Shown here piece by piece: positions 1 to 16,051 of a DNA stretch of 64,000 nt (positions within the stretch are counted from its first letter, which is position 1; the number at the start of each line of letters is the position of its first letter). The stretch is from Dipteronia dyeriana (Eukaryota > Streptophyta > Magnoliopsida > Sapindales > Sapindaceae). The stretch covers positions 9,744,001 through 9,808,000 of the forward strand of contig CM065296.1 in assembly GCA_032871835.1 (NCBI GenBank), read 5' to 3'. The notes under the pieces were generated by a model. The model had not been told where the DNA came from, searched no databases, and saw nothing but the letters and a program-made list of their open reading frames with translations. The position numbers and the translations under genes are program-made.

Positions 1-1033
1 GAAGTTAATCAGACAATTGTTTGGTTAATGCTGCTGTTGAAATTGTTGTTGATTAAAAATCAGTATTCGTACATACGTTTAGTAAACTTTACATTTAATT
101 GTTATGATTTTACATAATGACTAAAATAGACATGAAATTGAATTATCAAACGAAACAAAAATTTTCTTATAACATCTCTCAATCTCAAACTCTCATAGCA
201 ACCGAAAAATCTAGGATTTGATATCACCAATACGAATAAATAAATAAAAAATAAATAAAAATCGGGTGCTTCTTTTTTTACTAATTTTTTTTTACTACAA
301 TATTATTTGATTTCTTTTACTTGACATACGAATACCTGTACCAACAACACTTCAATCTTTATCACTTTTTTTAAATATAAATTTTATTAATCGTATTTTT
401 GGGTGAGTTTGTGATGGTAAAGAAAAAGAATGGTAGAGAAGAAGAAGTATATAACGAAAAAGATGTGTTTTAGGGATTTGTTCTAAATTCTAAGTTTAAT
501 TGTTTGTTTGGGATTGGATTGAGAAGATTAATAAATTGTTTTTAAAAATCTTTTAATTAATATTATATTTAATTAATGATGAACGAATAAAATTGAATCA
601 TTTAAAAATATACATAAGATATTTTTGTATTTAAGTTAAGTTAATAAAGATAATTTAGTATTTAAAAAGATTCATTAAATTAAACGATAGATTTTATCAT
701 AATCATTTTATAAAAGTAATCTCCATTTATTTTTTAAAATTACTGTCAAATCAATCTAAATTCTTAAATAATCGTTTTTAAAATTTTCATCGAGCATCTT
801 TCTGATATCAAGATTATAAAATAATCGATTTTAACTTATTAAAATGCAAGGGCCTAAACTCTAATTTGTTTGCAACTTTTCAACAAACTAAACCCACTAA
901 ACTTATATCTTCAAACAAAAGAGAATCTCCACCGCCGACCATATTTTGATTGGAAATTTTGCCATATTTTAGTTTACCAATCTCTACCAAATATCCGTTT
1001 TAGATTATTCTCTCTTTAAACATATTTTAATTG

Positions 1034-1073
1034 GAAATTTTGCTTCAGCGCGCTGCTGCTGAAGCAAAATTTC
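1034..1073. repeat. Perfect 16-bp inverted repeat (hairpin)
   Basis: The left arm 1034-1049 (GAAATTTTGCTTCAGC) is the exact reverse complement of 1058-1073, with an 8-base loop. The left arm lies in the second copy of a 23-bp direct repeat whose first copy is at 940-962. It could be a foldback element end or a small-RNA hairpin. No coding role is visible. Confidence 0.8.
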
Positions 1074-1635
1074 AAGAAGAAGGACCAGCTTTTCTCTTCC
1101 CACAGCTTCCAGATTTTTGTTGCTGGGCTTGAGGAGGTGCAGCTTGCTGATGCTGTGTGGTCTGTATTGAGTGAAATTATGCTTCTTTGTTCTTTCACTC
1201 TTTTGGAATTGATTTTCAAGGAAAAAAATTAGTGTTTTTTTTTTTTTTTTCAGCTAGTCACTCTCTATTCTTTGTGGGGTGGTTGTAAATTCTGTGAAAT
1301 TTGTAAAATCTTACAATATACATGAAACTTTGAAAGCCATATTTGATATTTGTTTCTCTTCTTTGAAATTCTGTTTTTGGGTTGTTTTCTCTTTCTTCCA
1401 TATCCTTGGAAAAAACCCAGTTTTCTTATGTTTTTGCTTGAACTTTTCTTGGCCACAACTGTACAATTCCCTTAAAAAAAAATTTGATTCACAATTTATT
1501 TCCAATTTTATTCAAACTAACAGTTTAGTAAATCAGTCTCCACTTTCCAAACAAGACCACACGATGATTTCTTCTTCTTCTTGAAATCTCAGACCTTTAA
1601 TATATATATATATATTTTAAAAAAATGGAGTAAAG

Positions 1636-1746
1636 TCCGGGTGTGGATACCCGGCCGGGTACCCAGATTGCAGCATCCGGTTTTTTTTCGGATGAATACC
1701 CGGAGTCTTTAAACACGGGTACCCGTCCGGGTCCGGACCCGGGTTT
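1636..1746. repeat. GC-rich block of CCGGGT/ACCCGG motifs
   Basis: Within strongly AT-rich surroundings this block repeats GGGTACCCGG-like palindromic motifs several times. Such motifs are common in short non-autonomous plant elements, probably of hAT type. An open frame crosses it (1643-1915), but the repetitive composition argues against a gene. No clean terminal repeats or target-site duplication could be assigned. Confidence 0.4.
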
Positions 1747-1991
1747 TTGCCATCTCTTGCGACTCCGAAAAACAAGATTGTTATACGTTCTCTGTCATCA
1801 CGAGTTTGGTACTTTGGTTTCCGAGGACAAGGGGAACTGGAAAGTATACAAATTGCTTACTTATTTTGTTTGTTATATATTGCGTTTCCAGAGAATGAGA
1901 GCCTACATTAATTAAGCCTAAAAAAAAAAAAAAAAATCATATTTCACTCCCCATCCAAATTATATCAAACAATTGTTCAATACTGAATCAG

Positions 1992-7608
<5,617 letters not shown>

Positions 7609-7721
7609 CCAGTTTTTCACCTCTTTTGTTGTCAATTACAATCGTGAATATTGTCAAATTTACTTTTAATGACATTATATAATGTGTTCTTTTAAAAGAA
7701 TTACATTGCTGCCTCAAGCTC

Positions 7722-8609
7722 TTATTTTTCATTGTACACATTATTGACTTCCGATTTACAAGGACCATAAGCCTTGCTACAGAATATATAGTACAGAAAA
7801 TTAGCCGAACATAAACTGGCAAGAAACCAAAAATAGTAATCATAATGACCCTTATTTATATTGTTAGAAACCCAGCTCTCTTTTCCTCCTAGTTTACTAA
7901 CATAATCAATACCATTCAATATAGCACTTGCTAGCAGGTTTGCCACCGACACTCCTACTCCATTAACACTTGCTAGCAGGTTTGCCACCGACACCCCTAC
8001 TCCATTAAGACTGGATGATATGCTAGACATGCTTTTAGGGAACTCACAATAAAAGAACTCATTCTGTTCTACGGTGTAGAAAGCCTCTGCCAAGCCATCC
8101 ATCATCAGATGTGGCAATAGCCACATTACAGACATGTCCACAACACCTGTGGTGTTGTCTGATAATCCTTCCTTGATTGCTAGTTCTTGGCGAATACACT
8201 CCACGATTGCCCATGACACCATTGATGTGAAGGAGAAAAGAAGTCCGATCCCCATTCTTAGTTTTGTGCTTAGATAAGATGGTTGCCCCTGATTTTTGAT
8301 GCTAGAGGGACGATAATACGATCATTGAGAGCAATCCATAGACTTAGAGCGACCATCATAAACAATCCCAAGGAGCCTGCTGGGATCTCCATGTTTCGAG
8401 TGATGTGTTGGTATATAGTGTTTGCCTGAACTGCTCTAGAGCAAGTTGACTGACATTCACAGAAAATATGATCCCTGTAGATCACCTTGATCAATGCTTT
8501 TAGCTCTTCCACTTTATCTATTGTACATAGACACCATGGATTTGAGGCTTTTCCATCTCATGTCAAGTCTTGTTCGGGATCTCAAATAATAGATGCTTTA
8601 TTCAAAAAC
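7722..8609 (-). pseudogene. NRT1/PTR-family (NPF1-type) transporter, last-exon pseudogene
   Basis: This is a copy of only the fourth exon of the NPF genes at 38800 and 51490. The old intron-3 acceptor (CAG before GTTTTTGAATAAAGC) survives at 8610-8611. Landmarks include EELKALIKVI, SLWIALNDRI, MSVMWLLPH, EFPKSMSSISSSL and NKGHYDYYFWFL. Two early codons are TGA (in the II-D-P-E and LT-DG motifs), about 12 bases of the IPIWS segment are missing with a frame shift near 8478, and one base is lost near 8285 (GGGCAACC), moving the frame again. A 42-bp in-frame tandem duplication (about 7926-8009) repeats NGVGVSVANLLAS. No exons 1-3 are found upstream, so a functional carrier cannot be made. Stop at 7722-7724. 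Confidence 0.93.
7926..8009 (-). repeat. 42-bp in-frame tandem duplication in the NPF pseudogene
   Basis: Two 42-bp copies start at 7926 and 7968 and differ at about one base (actcct versus acccct). They double a 14-residue transmembrane segment containing GVGVSVANLLAS. The length is a multiple of three, so the frame is kept. Confidence 0.9.
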
Positions 8610-9594
8610 CTGAACAGACAAATAATAATTAGTGGAAATGGTGAGAAATGTCACTTTTTTTTTAACGAGTTACAGTGATATCACCGGTTTAATAAGTTAA
8701 GTTTAAAAGACACCTATTATGGTGAACTACCCATATTGCCGTTAAATAATCAAATTTTAATTATTTTTTTACTTCCATTTCCACACTTTGATTATTGAAA
8801 GTAGTAACTCCCCCATCTCTCTCTAAAACTTATTTGAAAATCGATCTACAATTTGTCTGAACATGATCCAGTTTTTTTATAAGTTTACGAGCTGTTGTAT
8901 ATGTGTTAAAGATTTTGTTTCATAGGTTCGAGTTTTTTTTATATGTTTATGAGCTATTTTGTAATTGGTCTGAGTATTTTTTTTTAATTTGTTTGAGTTT
9001 TTTACATTGGTACACGCATTTTTAAACTGCTGCAAAAAAGTTTATACTCTTGGGCATAAAAACTCAAACCCTTAAGAAAATAGCTCGAGCTTTTAAGAAA
9101 AAAAAATCGACCCCTTTAGCTCGAAGTTGAAATAAAATCATCTTTGAAAAATGTTCGTTATTAACATGTTATTAATAATAGATCATGTTATTAATTTATT
9201 TTTTTCATAGTTTAAAGATGATTTTATTTCAACTTCCAGCCAGCAATCAATCTATTAATTTATTAACATGATCGTCTATTTTCAAACGTTCTGTTGTACA
9301 ATTATTTTTTCAGCTGATATTATTTTTTTTTTATCAGAAAAAAATGAACACATCATTAAAAAAATTGTGTTTTAGATGAAAGCATTGGAGACCAATTTTT
9401 AAATTGATTATTTATCAAGTTTATTTTTATACATATATGAACAAGTTTCTCGAAACATTGTTGCCATGTCAACGATTAATGCAAACCACTTTTGTATTAG
9501 AGATACTCTTATCATAGAAAAAACTAATCAATTACAGTGTTGAAGTTCAAGAATTGAATGACTAACCCACCTAAGGGGGTGTATTGAATCAAGA
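8610..9594. other. AT-rich intergenic DNA with MITE-like pieces
   Basis: No gene is visible. A 40-bp segment at 8688-8728 recurs in inverted orientation at about 45120-45160 with three mismatches around tttaaaagacacctattat. A large perfect inverted repeat is at 9123-9236 (separate entry). The stretch near 9500-9520 (gagatactcttatc) resembles the ends of MITE-like repeats at 54.0-54.5 kb and 62.9-63.35 kb. The segment 9575-9602 is the first fragment of a short repeat that is interrupted by the next elements. Confidence 0.5.
9123..9236. repeat. Foldback repeat with perfect 23-bp arms
   Basis: The arms 9123-9145 and 9214-9236 are exact reverse complements (starting GAAGTTGAAATAAAATCATC) around a 68-base AT-rich loop that contains further short palindromes. 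No flanking target-site duplication is evident. It is either a small MITE or the core of a larger degenerate foldback element. Confidence 0.85.
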
Positions 9595-9602
9595 TTTGAT
9601 TA

Positions 9603-10549
9603 GGGCTCGTCCTGTAAGCGTTTTTCAGTTGCTGTTTTTCGAAAATAAAAATGAAAATGAAAACAGTATTTTTTGTTTTATTTTTGAATTTTGAAAACGC
9701 GTCCGGTAGTAAATACTGAAAGCTGTATTTTGAAAATGAAAACGGAAAAAACGTGTCTGGTAGGTTAACCGAAAATTGTCAATTTTAGTATTTTTTTAAA
9801 TATTATTACAACTATAAACAAACTGATTAAATAATTAACCAATATAATTTTTGTATTGTAATTTTTAAATTAAAAAAAAGTAACACATCAAAAATTAATT
9901 CAAAAAAACATATAAAAAAAATGAATTAATCAAAACTAAACTCTTAAATTATAAATAAATAATTATAATATATATATTATTATATAATAAAAATATAATT
10001 GTATATATTATATTAATATATATATACATATTATATTATATTTTTATATATAATAATTCATATAGGATATAAATATATAATATTTGATATTATATATATA
10101 CATACATTATAATATTTGATATATATAATAATATTATATATATTATAATAGAATATTATATATTATAATATATATTATAATATATATTATTATAGAATAT
10201 TAATATTATAATATATATAATATATATATAAGAGGGGCACTTTGGTAATTTAAAAATCTTGTTCCGTCTTGTCCTAGTTATATCAAACGTATAACAGTAC
10301 AATTAATAGTTTAAGATTTTTTTAATATAAAAAAGTGAAAAACAAAATGAAAAACAAAAACGAAAAACGAAAAACGAAAAACAAGTATTTTGTGTTTTTT
10401 AAATCTTTCACTTTTAACACTGGTTTTGTTTTTCATTTTTTTTTTGTTTTTCGAAAATTAAATGAAAAACGGTTAACGAACGCGTTTTCGAAATCGTTTT
10501 TGAAAAATAAAAACAAAAACGGACTGAAAAACAGCTGCATGACGGGGCC
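9603..10549. mobile_element. hAT-like non-autonomous transposon, about 0.95 kb
   Basis: The ends are imperfect inverted repeats: GGGCTCGTCCTGTAAGC on the left and, reversed, GGCCCCGTCATGCAGC on the right, each followed by GTTTTTC-rich subterminal motifs. Flanking 8-bp sequences TTTGATTA (9595-9602) and TTTGAATC (10550-10557) match at six of eight positions, as expected for an old hAT target-site duplication. The core is a long TA microsatellite (about 9958-10230). No transposase is encoded; an open frame at 10335-10619 is a by-product of the A-rich end. Confidence 0.7.
9958..10230. repeat. Long degenerate (TA)n tract
   Basis: Almost pure T/A sequence with runs of tatata and attata over about 270 bases, in the middle of the hAT-like element. 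It is likely to vary in length and to be hard to assemble. Confidence 0.9.
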
Positions 10550-10601
10550 TTTGAATCTATATGATTGTGTATATTCAATTCAAATTTATAAGGAATCCAA
10601 T

Positions 10602-10740
10602 GGTTTTATTGAGAACTAACCCATTTGGGAGTCTCAAATTAACAATAACCTCTTTTCGAAAAACTTGTAAAACTAACTCTTTTTTGATGCGTAAGTACTA
10701 TTACACCCTTACTCACTTTTTCATTTTTACTTAACCTACC
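10602..10740 (+). repeat. Left terminal inverted repeat of the MULE
   Basis: Begins GGTTTTATTGAGAACTAACC and pairs with the right end at about 14955-15093. Similarity is clear for about 100 bases and fades after the CTTACTC/TTGCCCC region. Confidence 0.85.
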
Positions 10741-11019
10741 CATTCTATACATATTATTCCCAATCTTTTCCTCTTATTTCCAACTCTCTCCACCACAACA
10801 CACCACCATCTTAGTTATTCTCCCAATCTCCTCCCCAATTTTTTTTCTTTTGTTTTCTCTTCCTTCATTTCGAATTTGTAGTATTTATTTACTTTCTCCA
10901 CCATTGAGCAACTCGAAATTATTCATCCACCACAAGGGTTCATTCTATTCAAGCTTTGAGGTACTTTTATACTTTACACATATCTTCAATCTTGGATTTT
11001 ATTGAATGTATGTATTATT

Positions 11020-11400
11020 ATTGTTGAAATAGTTTACATTTACATAATAAAACATATGTCTTGTGTGCATTTGATGTAATTGTGATCAATTTAAAGTTTA
11101 AACATAAATCTAAAGTTTATTTCTAATTTAATTCTCTTATTTACTTTGATTTGTACATTAGGAATGTTTATTTTTGTGAAAATAGTTTTCATTAATATAA
11201 TAGAGCATTAGTTTTATTTGAATTTGATGTTGGTGTGATCAATTTAAATTTTATACATAAATTTAAAGTTTCTTTCTTGTTTGAATATCTTGTTATGTTT
11301 AATTTGTGTATTAGGGTTGTTTATTTTTTGTCAAAATAGTTGACATGAATGTAACAGAGTATGAGTCTTATGTGAATTTGATATTGGTGTGATTAATTTT
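11020..11400. repeat. About 153-bp tandem repeat, 2.5 copies, in the MULE
   Basis: The phrase tgtgatcaatttaaa recurs at 11081, 11234 and (as tgtgattaattt) 11388, so the spacing is 153-154 bp. The units share gaaatagtttacat-like and aatttgatgt-like motifs and are visibly diverged. Confidence 0.8.
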
Positions 11401-11459
11401 CCATTGTTGTATTGAATCTAGACAATTGAGAGTTTTTCTTATGAAAAAATGTCCTGCAA

Positions 11460-11650
11460 AGTTTTTAACTGTATTAAGAATTCCAAACAACATTATGATT
11501 TCCTAATGGAGATGGGAATTCCCAACGTGGTTAAGAATTTTCAATAAAGTTATGAATTCATAACAAAGTTAAGAATTCCCAACGCAGTTAGGAATTTCTA
11601 ACTGCATTGGAAATCCTTAACTGCATTGGGAATCTCCAACGGCATCAAGA
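11460..11650. repeat. Short palindromic AATTCC/GGAATT array in the MULE
   Basis: About eight units of roughly 20 bases of the form gttaagaattcccaac or gttaggaatttctaac are arranged head to tail. The motif matches the array at 13030-13250 in the same element, suggesting paired subterminal repeats. Confidence 0.7.
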
Positions 11651-12426
11651 TTAAACATAGTTTGGATTTAAAATATTTTGTGAATGATGATGATGTGCAC
11701 CGGAGTAACTATTTTTTAAAATATTCTATCGTGTTTTATCTATTAATGTTGTGTGTTTATTTGTAGGAACCTGGATGACACGATATGTTGTTTATGTAGT
11801 AATAAAAAAAATATTGGAAGTGTGTTATGTTGGAAGTATTGCTACATTTTATCTAAATTTGCTGGAAGTTTTGGGTAATGTTGACAATATTGTTTGGTAC
11901 ATTATTACCTTTGCTTGGTACATTTTGTGTGTAATGTTAACAGATTTCATGGAAGTTGTGTAATGTTGATAGTGTTGTGTAATTAATGTTAACTGGAGTG
12001 TAGGTTGGTATATTTGTATTGGTAAATGTTAATGGATTTCTTGGTACAAAGTGTTGGTATATAGGTGCTTTCATGTCTAAATAGTTGATTGACAACAACA
12101 ACAACAATTGAACCATTAATATAGTTCATCACTGCCCACAGGAAGTCTCATTGACAAACAATACAAGTGACAAAATGATGATGAAATATCAGATTGTGTA
12201 CTTTTGCAATTCACATGAAGATATGCTTAAGCATTTTGCCAGTGCACTTTGTTAAAGATTGCACAAATTCTATTCTTGTCTAGATTCGTACAAAAATCTA
12301 CAATAGTTTGTTACATTCAACAAAAGAAACAGTTTTTTCCTGCAATAATTTGGTAATAATTTAATCCAATATTTCCTGCCACAATACATCTACAATACAA
12401 TATTTTGTCCTAACAGGGCTAATGTT

Positions 12427-12835
12427 GTTAACATAAAAAGTAGAGAGCAAGATAGATAATGTTGTTTACAATATAATACAATATTTTGTTCTAACAGGGC
12501 TAATGATGTACTAGTTGTTCGAAAATTTTTAGCTCATACATCTCTAAAAGTTTTTTGAAGCATGTTGTGCGAAATATAGCCAATTTCGTCTCCGTGAACT
12601 TTTTCTTAATCTGCTTTATAGCAACCGTTGACATAAAAAGTAGAGAGCAAGATAGATAATATTGTTCTACAATGTAATACAATATTTTGTTCTAACAGAG
12701 CTAATGATGTACTAGCTGTCCGGAAAATTTCAGCTCATGTATCTCTAAAAGTTTCCCGAAGCATGTGCGGAATAGAGCCAATTTTGTCTCCGTTAACTTT
12801 TTCTGCTGCTTTATAGCAACTATTGGCGAAGTGCT
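12427..12835. repeat. About 200-bp tandem duplication in the MULE
   Basis: The segment beginning gttaacataaaaagtagag (12427) is repeated from 12627 (gttgacataaaaagtagag). Both contain caatattttgttctaacag, a gatgtactag block and a Ctttatagcaac block. The copies differ at many positions. Confidence 0.85.
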
Positions 12836-13029
12836 GTTAATCTTCGCGGGGAAATGTTCTGAAACTTTTACTAACAAATCAACCCCTTCTTCTATTCTAT
12901 TTTCCTGAAGTATAACATAAAAACATTAAAAAAATGTAAATCATCTAACTAAATTCGCAACAGCAGTCTAGAGGCACAACTTTATGTATATTCGATTCAA
13001 TACTGATAGTTAAAAATTAAAATCCAAAT

Positions 13030-13255
13030 TCTGCCCTAACGTTGTTAGGAATTCTTAAAGCTGTTAGGAATTCCAAAACAGATAGAGTTTGGAATTCCTA
13101 ACCTTGTTTGGAAATCCAAACGTTGTTAGGAATTCCAAACACTATTAGGAGTTCCAAACTCTGTTTTGGAATTCCCAACGTTGTTAGGAATTCCAAACGA
13201 TGTTAGGAATTCGTTAGGAATTCCAAACGCAGTTAGGCATTCCAAACACCACACA
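13030..13255. repeat. GTTAGGAATTCCAAAC tandem array in the MULE
   Basis: About ten 20-23-base units centred on the palindrome GGAATTCC, with linkers such as aacgttgttag and aacactattag. It is the counterpart of the diverged array at 11460-11650. Subterminal satellite arrays are known in some large MULEs. Confidence 0.85.
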
Positions 13256-13662
13256 TAACAATAACATTCATATTGTAAATACACCAACCATTAAACCGCA
13301 TATAAATTCAAATTCATTACACCAACTGGTAAACTGCATATAAATTCAATTCATTACACCAACCAGTAAACTGCACATAAATTCAAATTCATTACACCAA
13401 CTATGAACCCAACAATATCGTAAAACAAGTTATACTTACAGTAAGCAATGACCAAAAGAAAGACACACGTAGAGCTAACACAACACCTAAAACAACTGGA
13501 GCTAACAAAGCAAAATTGTCCAAACCACAACCGAGAAACACAACACCCAAAATAAATCAAGAATCAAAGTTTATGTTACTAATTTATAGGTACCATACCA
13601 ATTCTAACTCACGTTTTTTAAATTTAGAATTTTTGAACCCAAAACTTTTATAGGTACAATAA

Positions 13663-13778
13663 CATAAAGTGAGGATTGGTGAAAATGGTGGAAAGCTGAA
13701 GAATGAAGGACCACCTTCTGATTTATGGTCTTGGAGGAAGTATGGACAAAAACCTATTAAAGGATCTCCTCATCCAAG
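13663..13778 (+). pseudogene. Captured WRKY-domain exon fragment
   Basis: WRKY proteins are plant transcription factors that bind W-box DNA (TTGACY). This fragment reads ...[16 protein letters not shown] and continues [13 protein letters not shown], including the WRKYGQK signature (within about 13728-13750), and stops with AG|GT at 13777-13780, exactly the conserved phase-2 'PR' intron position of group IIc-e WRKY genes. The SDLWSW lead-in and PIKGSP run suggest group IIe or IId. The zinc-finger exon (GYYRCS...C...HxH) does not follow, and an in-frame TAA lies just upstream (13660-13662). It is therefore a captured partial exon, not a gene. It is the only recognisable coding piece in the MULE. 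Confidence 0.88.
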
Positions 13779-14599
13779 GTTATTTCACTCACTATTTTTC
13801 CTAGTCAATTTTATTTTCTCTTCTTCTTAATTATCACTTACACATCTTTCTACTTTCTCAATCAATTCCCCTCAAATCAAGTCCTCATGACACTGGTTTA
13901 TTTTCTTCTTTGAATAGCATTATTTTTTGGAGTTACGAGTAAAAATCTAGAAAATTTCAAGGTTATTTTTTTTAAATCTTTCTCTAGGCACAAACAGAGG
14001 TTATTAGTGGTGCAGCACATCAAAAGGTTGATCAGCGAAGAAACAGGTAAAGAGAAGCATAACAGATTCTTCAATGCTAATAATCACCTACACATCTAGC
14101 CATAACCATCCATGTCCTGATCTCCACACCACCACCAACCTCACCAAACAACCAAAAGAACCTCAAACCCAAACCGAAATTACTAAATTAAGACATAGCT
14201 GATATAGATTTTAAAGGCACAAGACTACTATATTATTGAAAGAGAATAAAAACACCTAGAAGAAAATAAAAAAAACAATAACATGTATACACATATACAG
14301 AACACATAAATATCTGACACAGAGTAAAGAACACAACAAAATTCAATCCAGAAATAACAACTGATAATTTCAAATTAATATATAGAACAAATAATTTCAA
14401 ACCAGTCCAAAACGAGAAACAACAAATAATTTAAAACACTTAGAAATAACAACTGAATTCAAAAATTGAAGACCCAACAATTAGGGATTCTCATAAAATA
14501 AGGATTCTTAGTTAAATTTTTAGATATTTCAAACTAAAAATACTTAGGGTTCAACATTCAACTTCACAAATATTAATTCAAAAATTCAAGAACCATGAC

Positions 14600-14785
14600 C
14601 TTCAATCGTGTTCAAGCTTTCTTCCTTTAGTCGTCGACTTCAACCTACCATCGCCCCGTCATCATCATCTTCAATCTTCCGGTGCACTGTTGTCATCTTC
14701 AACCTTCCGTCGCGCTGTCATCGTCTTCAACCTTTGATCGTGCGGTCATCGTCTTTAAACAATGCGACCCTTCAATTGAAGTCAA
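14600..14785. repeat. Minisatellite of CATCGTCTTCAACCTT-like units in the MULE
   Basis: Four to five units of about 36-40 bases with gtcatcrtcttcaaccttcc recur. They create a serine-rich open frame (14608-14817) that I do not regard as a gene. Confidence 0.65.
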
Positions 14786-14954
14786 AGACAGAGGGAGAAA
14801 AGACCATCATTTTCTAAGACTGGTTTGTTGAAATTTGAAAGAGATTAGGGATTTTAAGAGAGGTTTGGTTGAGAGCTCCCAGAGAGGTTAGGGATTTTGA
14901 AATTTCACTATAGGTTTGGTTGATTTGAAACAGGAGAGGGATTTAGAGTGTTTC

Positions 14955-15093
14955 ACTCTACCCTTCAATTGGAATGTAATTTTTAAATAAAAAAGGGGCA
15001 ATATTGTCACAAAGGAGTTAGTTTTGTAAGTTTTTCATAAAGAGGTTAGTTGTTAACTTAAGCCTCCCAAATGGGTTGGTTTTTAATAAAACC
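14955..15093 (-). repeat. Right terminal inverted repeat of the MULE
   Basis: Reverse complement of the left end. It finishes ...AATAAAACC, followed after one base by the 9-bp duplication GAATCCAAT at 15095-15103. Confidence 0.85.
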
Positions 15094-15137
15094 TGAATCC
15101 AATCAAATCTAGGGGTATTCAATTCATATTTGGAAGG

Positions 15138-16051
15138 TGTTAATAGCCGTTTTTGGCATTGGGTCAAAGGGAATTTTCCACCTAGTTGGCACCTGGTATG
15201 AAACATCACCTTACACCAGGTAGGAGTTACGTTCTACGATCTACCTCAAGGTGTCGAGTCTAACACATCCGCGGTACCTCGACATCATTGTTGAAGCAAG
15301 ATAAAGCTTTTACTCCTCCATATACCACCCGACCGGTACCTGAGTACCCTGACATTATTCCGCTGGTCAGTCGTGCTACATATCCTGCCACTTTAGTAAG
15401 AAGAAATATGCCCATAACGATCTTAGGTGATCATAAAGCGCCACATCATCAGACTGGTATGTAGAGGAGCCACACCATTAGACTGGTGCCTTTGAGGTAC
15501 CTCACCAACAGATCGATCAAAGCGCCATTATATTAGACCAGGTACTTTGAGGTACCTCGTCAATTAATATTCAAGATCAAAGTTATTTTCCAAACCGTAA
15601 CAAGCTCCACGTATGCTCTGCCATAATGAAATAGGAAACAAACACATCTTCACCAAGATATTCGCCACAAGTTGATTCTTTAGGGTCAATTACATTAAAA
15701 AGAAAATCCCGCCTAATAAGGAAGAAGATCAATCCAGTGATCTATGGCTTGTACAACAAGGGTTTAATGACTCCATGCATAAATACAGGGGTAATAACAC
15801 GAAGAAGGGGATTAGAAAATGGACTCCTAGAACCTTAAGAGCTATCACTTAGTTCTACAATCAGAATTAAGCCTAGCCATCACCATTAATGGTTGTGTCC
15901 ACTTATCGACATGTATGAATTCGCTACCTCCAGTTAGTTAAAGAGAGAAGAGATGTTGGGAGTCATTCCATGTGCTGTACATATTTCATTGCTAAATAAA
16001 ATAACACCATTTGGTTTACTATTACTCTACTCATACATTTCATCCTTCATT
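15138..16051 (+). repeat. 5' LTR of the Tat element, 3'-truncated
   Basis: Starts with TG and matches the 3' LTR (33488-34349) through ...catttcatcNttc. It contains several GGTACCT-type palindromic motifs (gaggtacctcgyca). The last about 105 bases present in the 3' copy are absent, removed by the deletion that also took gag-pro-RT. Confidence 0.88.

Larger units (their letters stand above)
1..1991. other. AT-rich leader of the VTE1 locus, no exon recognised
   Basis: This stretch should be promoter, first exon and/or intron 1 of the tocopherol cyclase gene that continues at 1992. I searched both the sequence and the frames for the transit-peptide exon, which should end in a Ser-Gly codon pair split in phase 2 before a GT donor, and did not find it. 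What is present is mostly AT-rich DNA, a direct repeat (940-962 and 1021-1043), a perfect hairpin (1034-1073), a GC-rich patch at 1636-1746, and a poly-A run at 1920-1936. The open frames here have no recognisable product. The first exon is either farther upstream than base 1 or has been lost. Confidence 0.5.
10602..15093. mobile_element. Mutator-like element (Pack-MULE type) carrying a WRKY exon
   Basis: Both ends begin GGTTTTATT and continue as inverted repeats of roughly 100 bp or more: 10602 onward matches the reverse complement of 15093 backward (AACCCATTTGGGAG, AAAACTTG/ACAAAACTAACTC), with about four in five bases alike. The flanks carry GAATCCAAT at 10593-10601 and 15095-15103, a 9-bp direct repeat (10 with one mismatch), which is the target-site duplication size of Mutator. 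No MuDR-type transposase frame is visible in 4.5 kb. Instead it holds tandem repeats and a WRKY-domain exon fragment at 13663-13778. Non-autonomous MULEs with captured gene pieces are called Pack-MULEs. The 53 bp before and 44 bp after belong to the repeat it landed in. Confidence 0.88.

Noticed and set aside
1643..1915. Open frame of 90 codons starting MDTRPG
   Set aside because: It is created by repeated CCGGGT/ACCCGG motifs and shows no family resemblance or link to the VTE1 frame.
10335..10619. Lys/Asn-rich open frame of 94 codons
   Set aside because: It is the A-rich subterminal part of the hAT-like element translated, running across its end.
13985..14050. Possible second captured exon in the MULE (ag-gcacaaacagagg...aacag-gtaaag)
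   Set aside because: Splice-like edges and an open 19-codon reading are present, but I recognise no protein family, so it is too short to call.
14608..14817. Serine-rich open frame
   Set aside because: It is a minisatellite translation inside the MULE.
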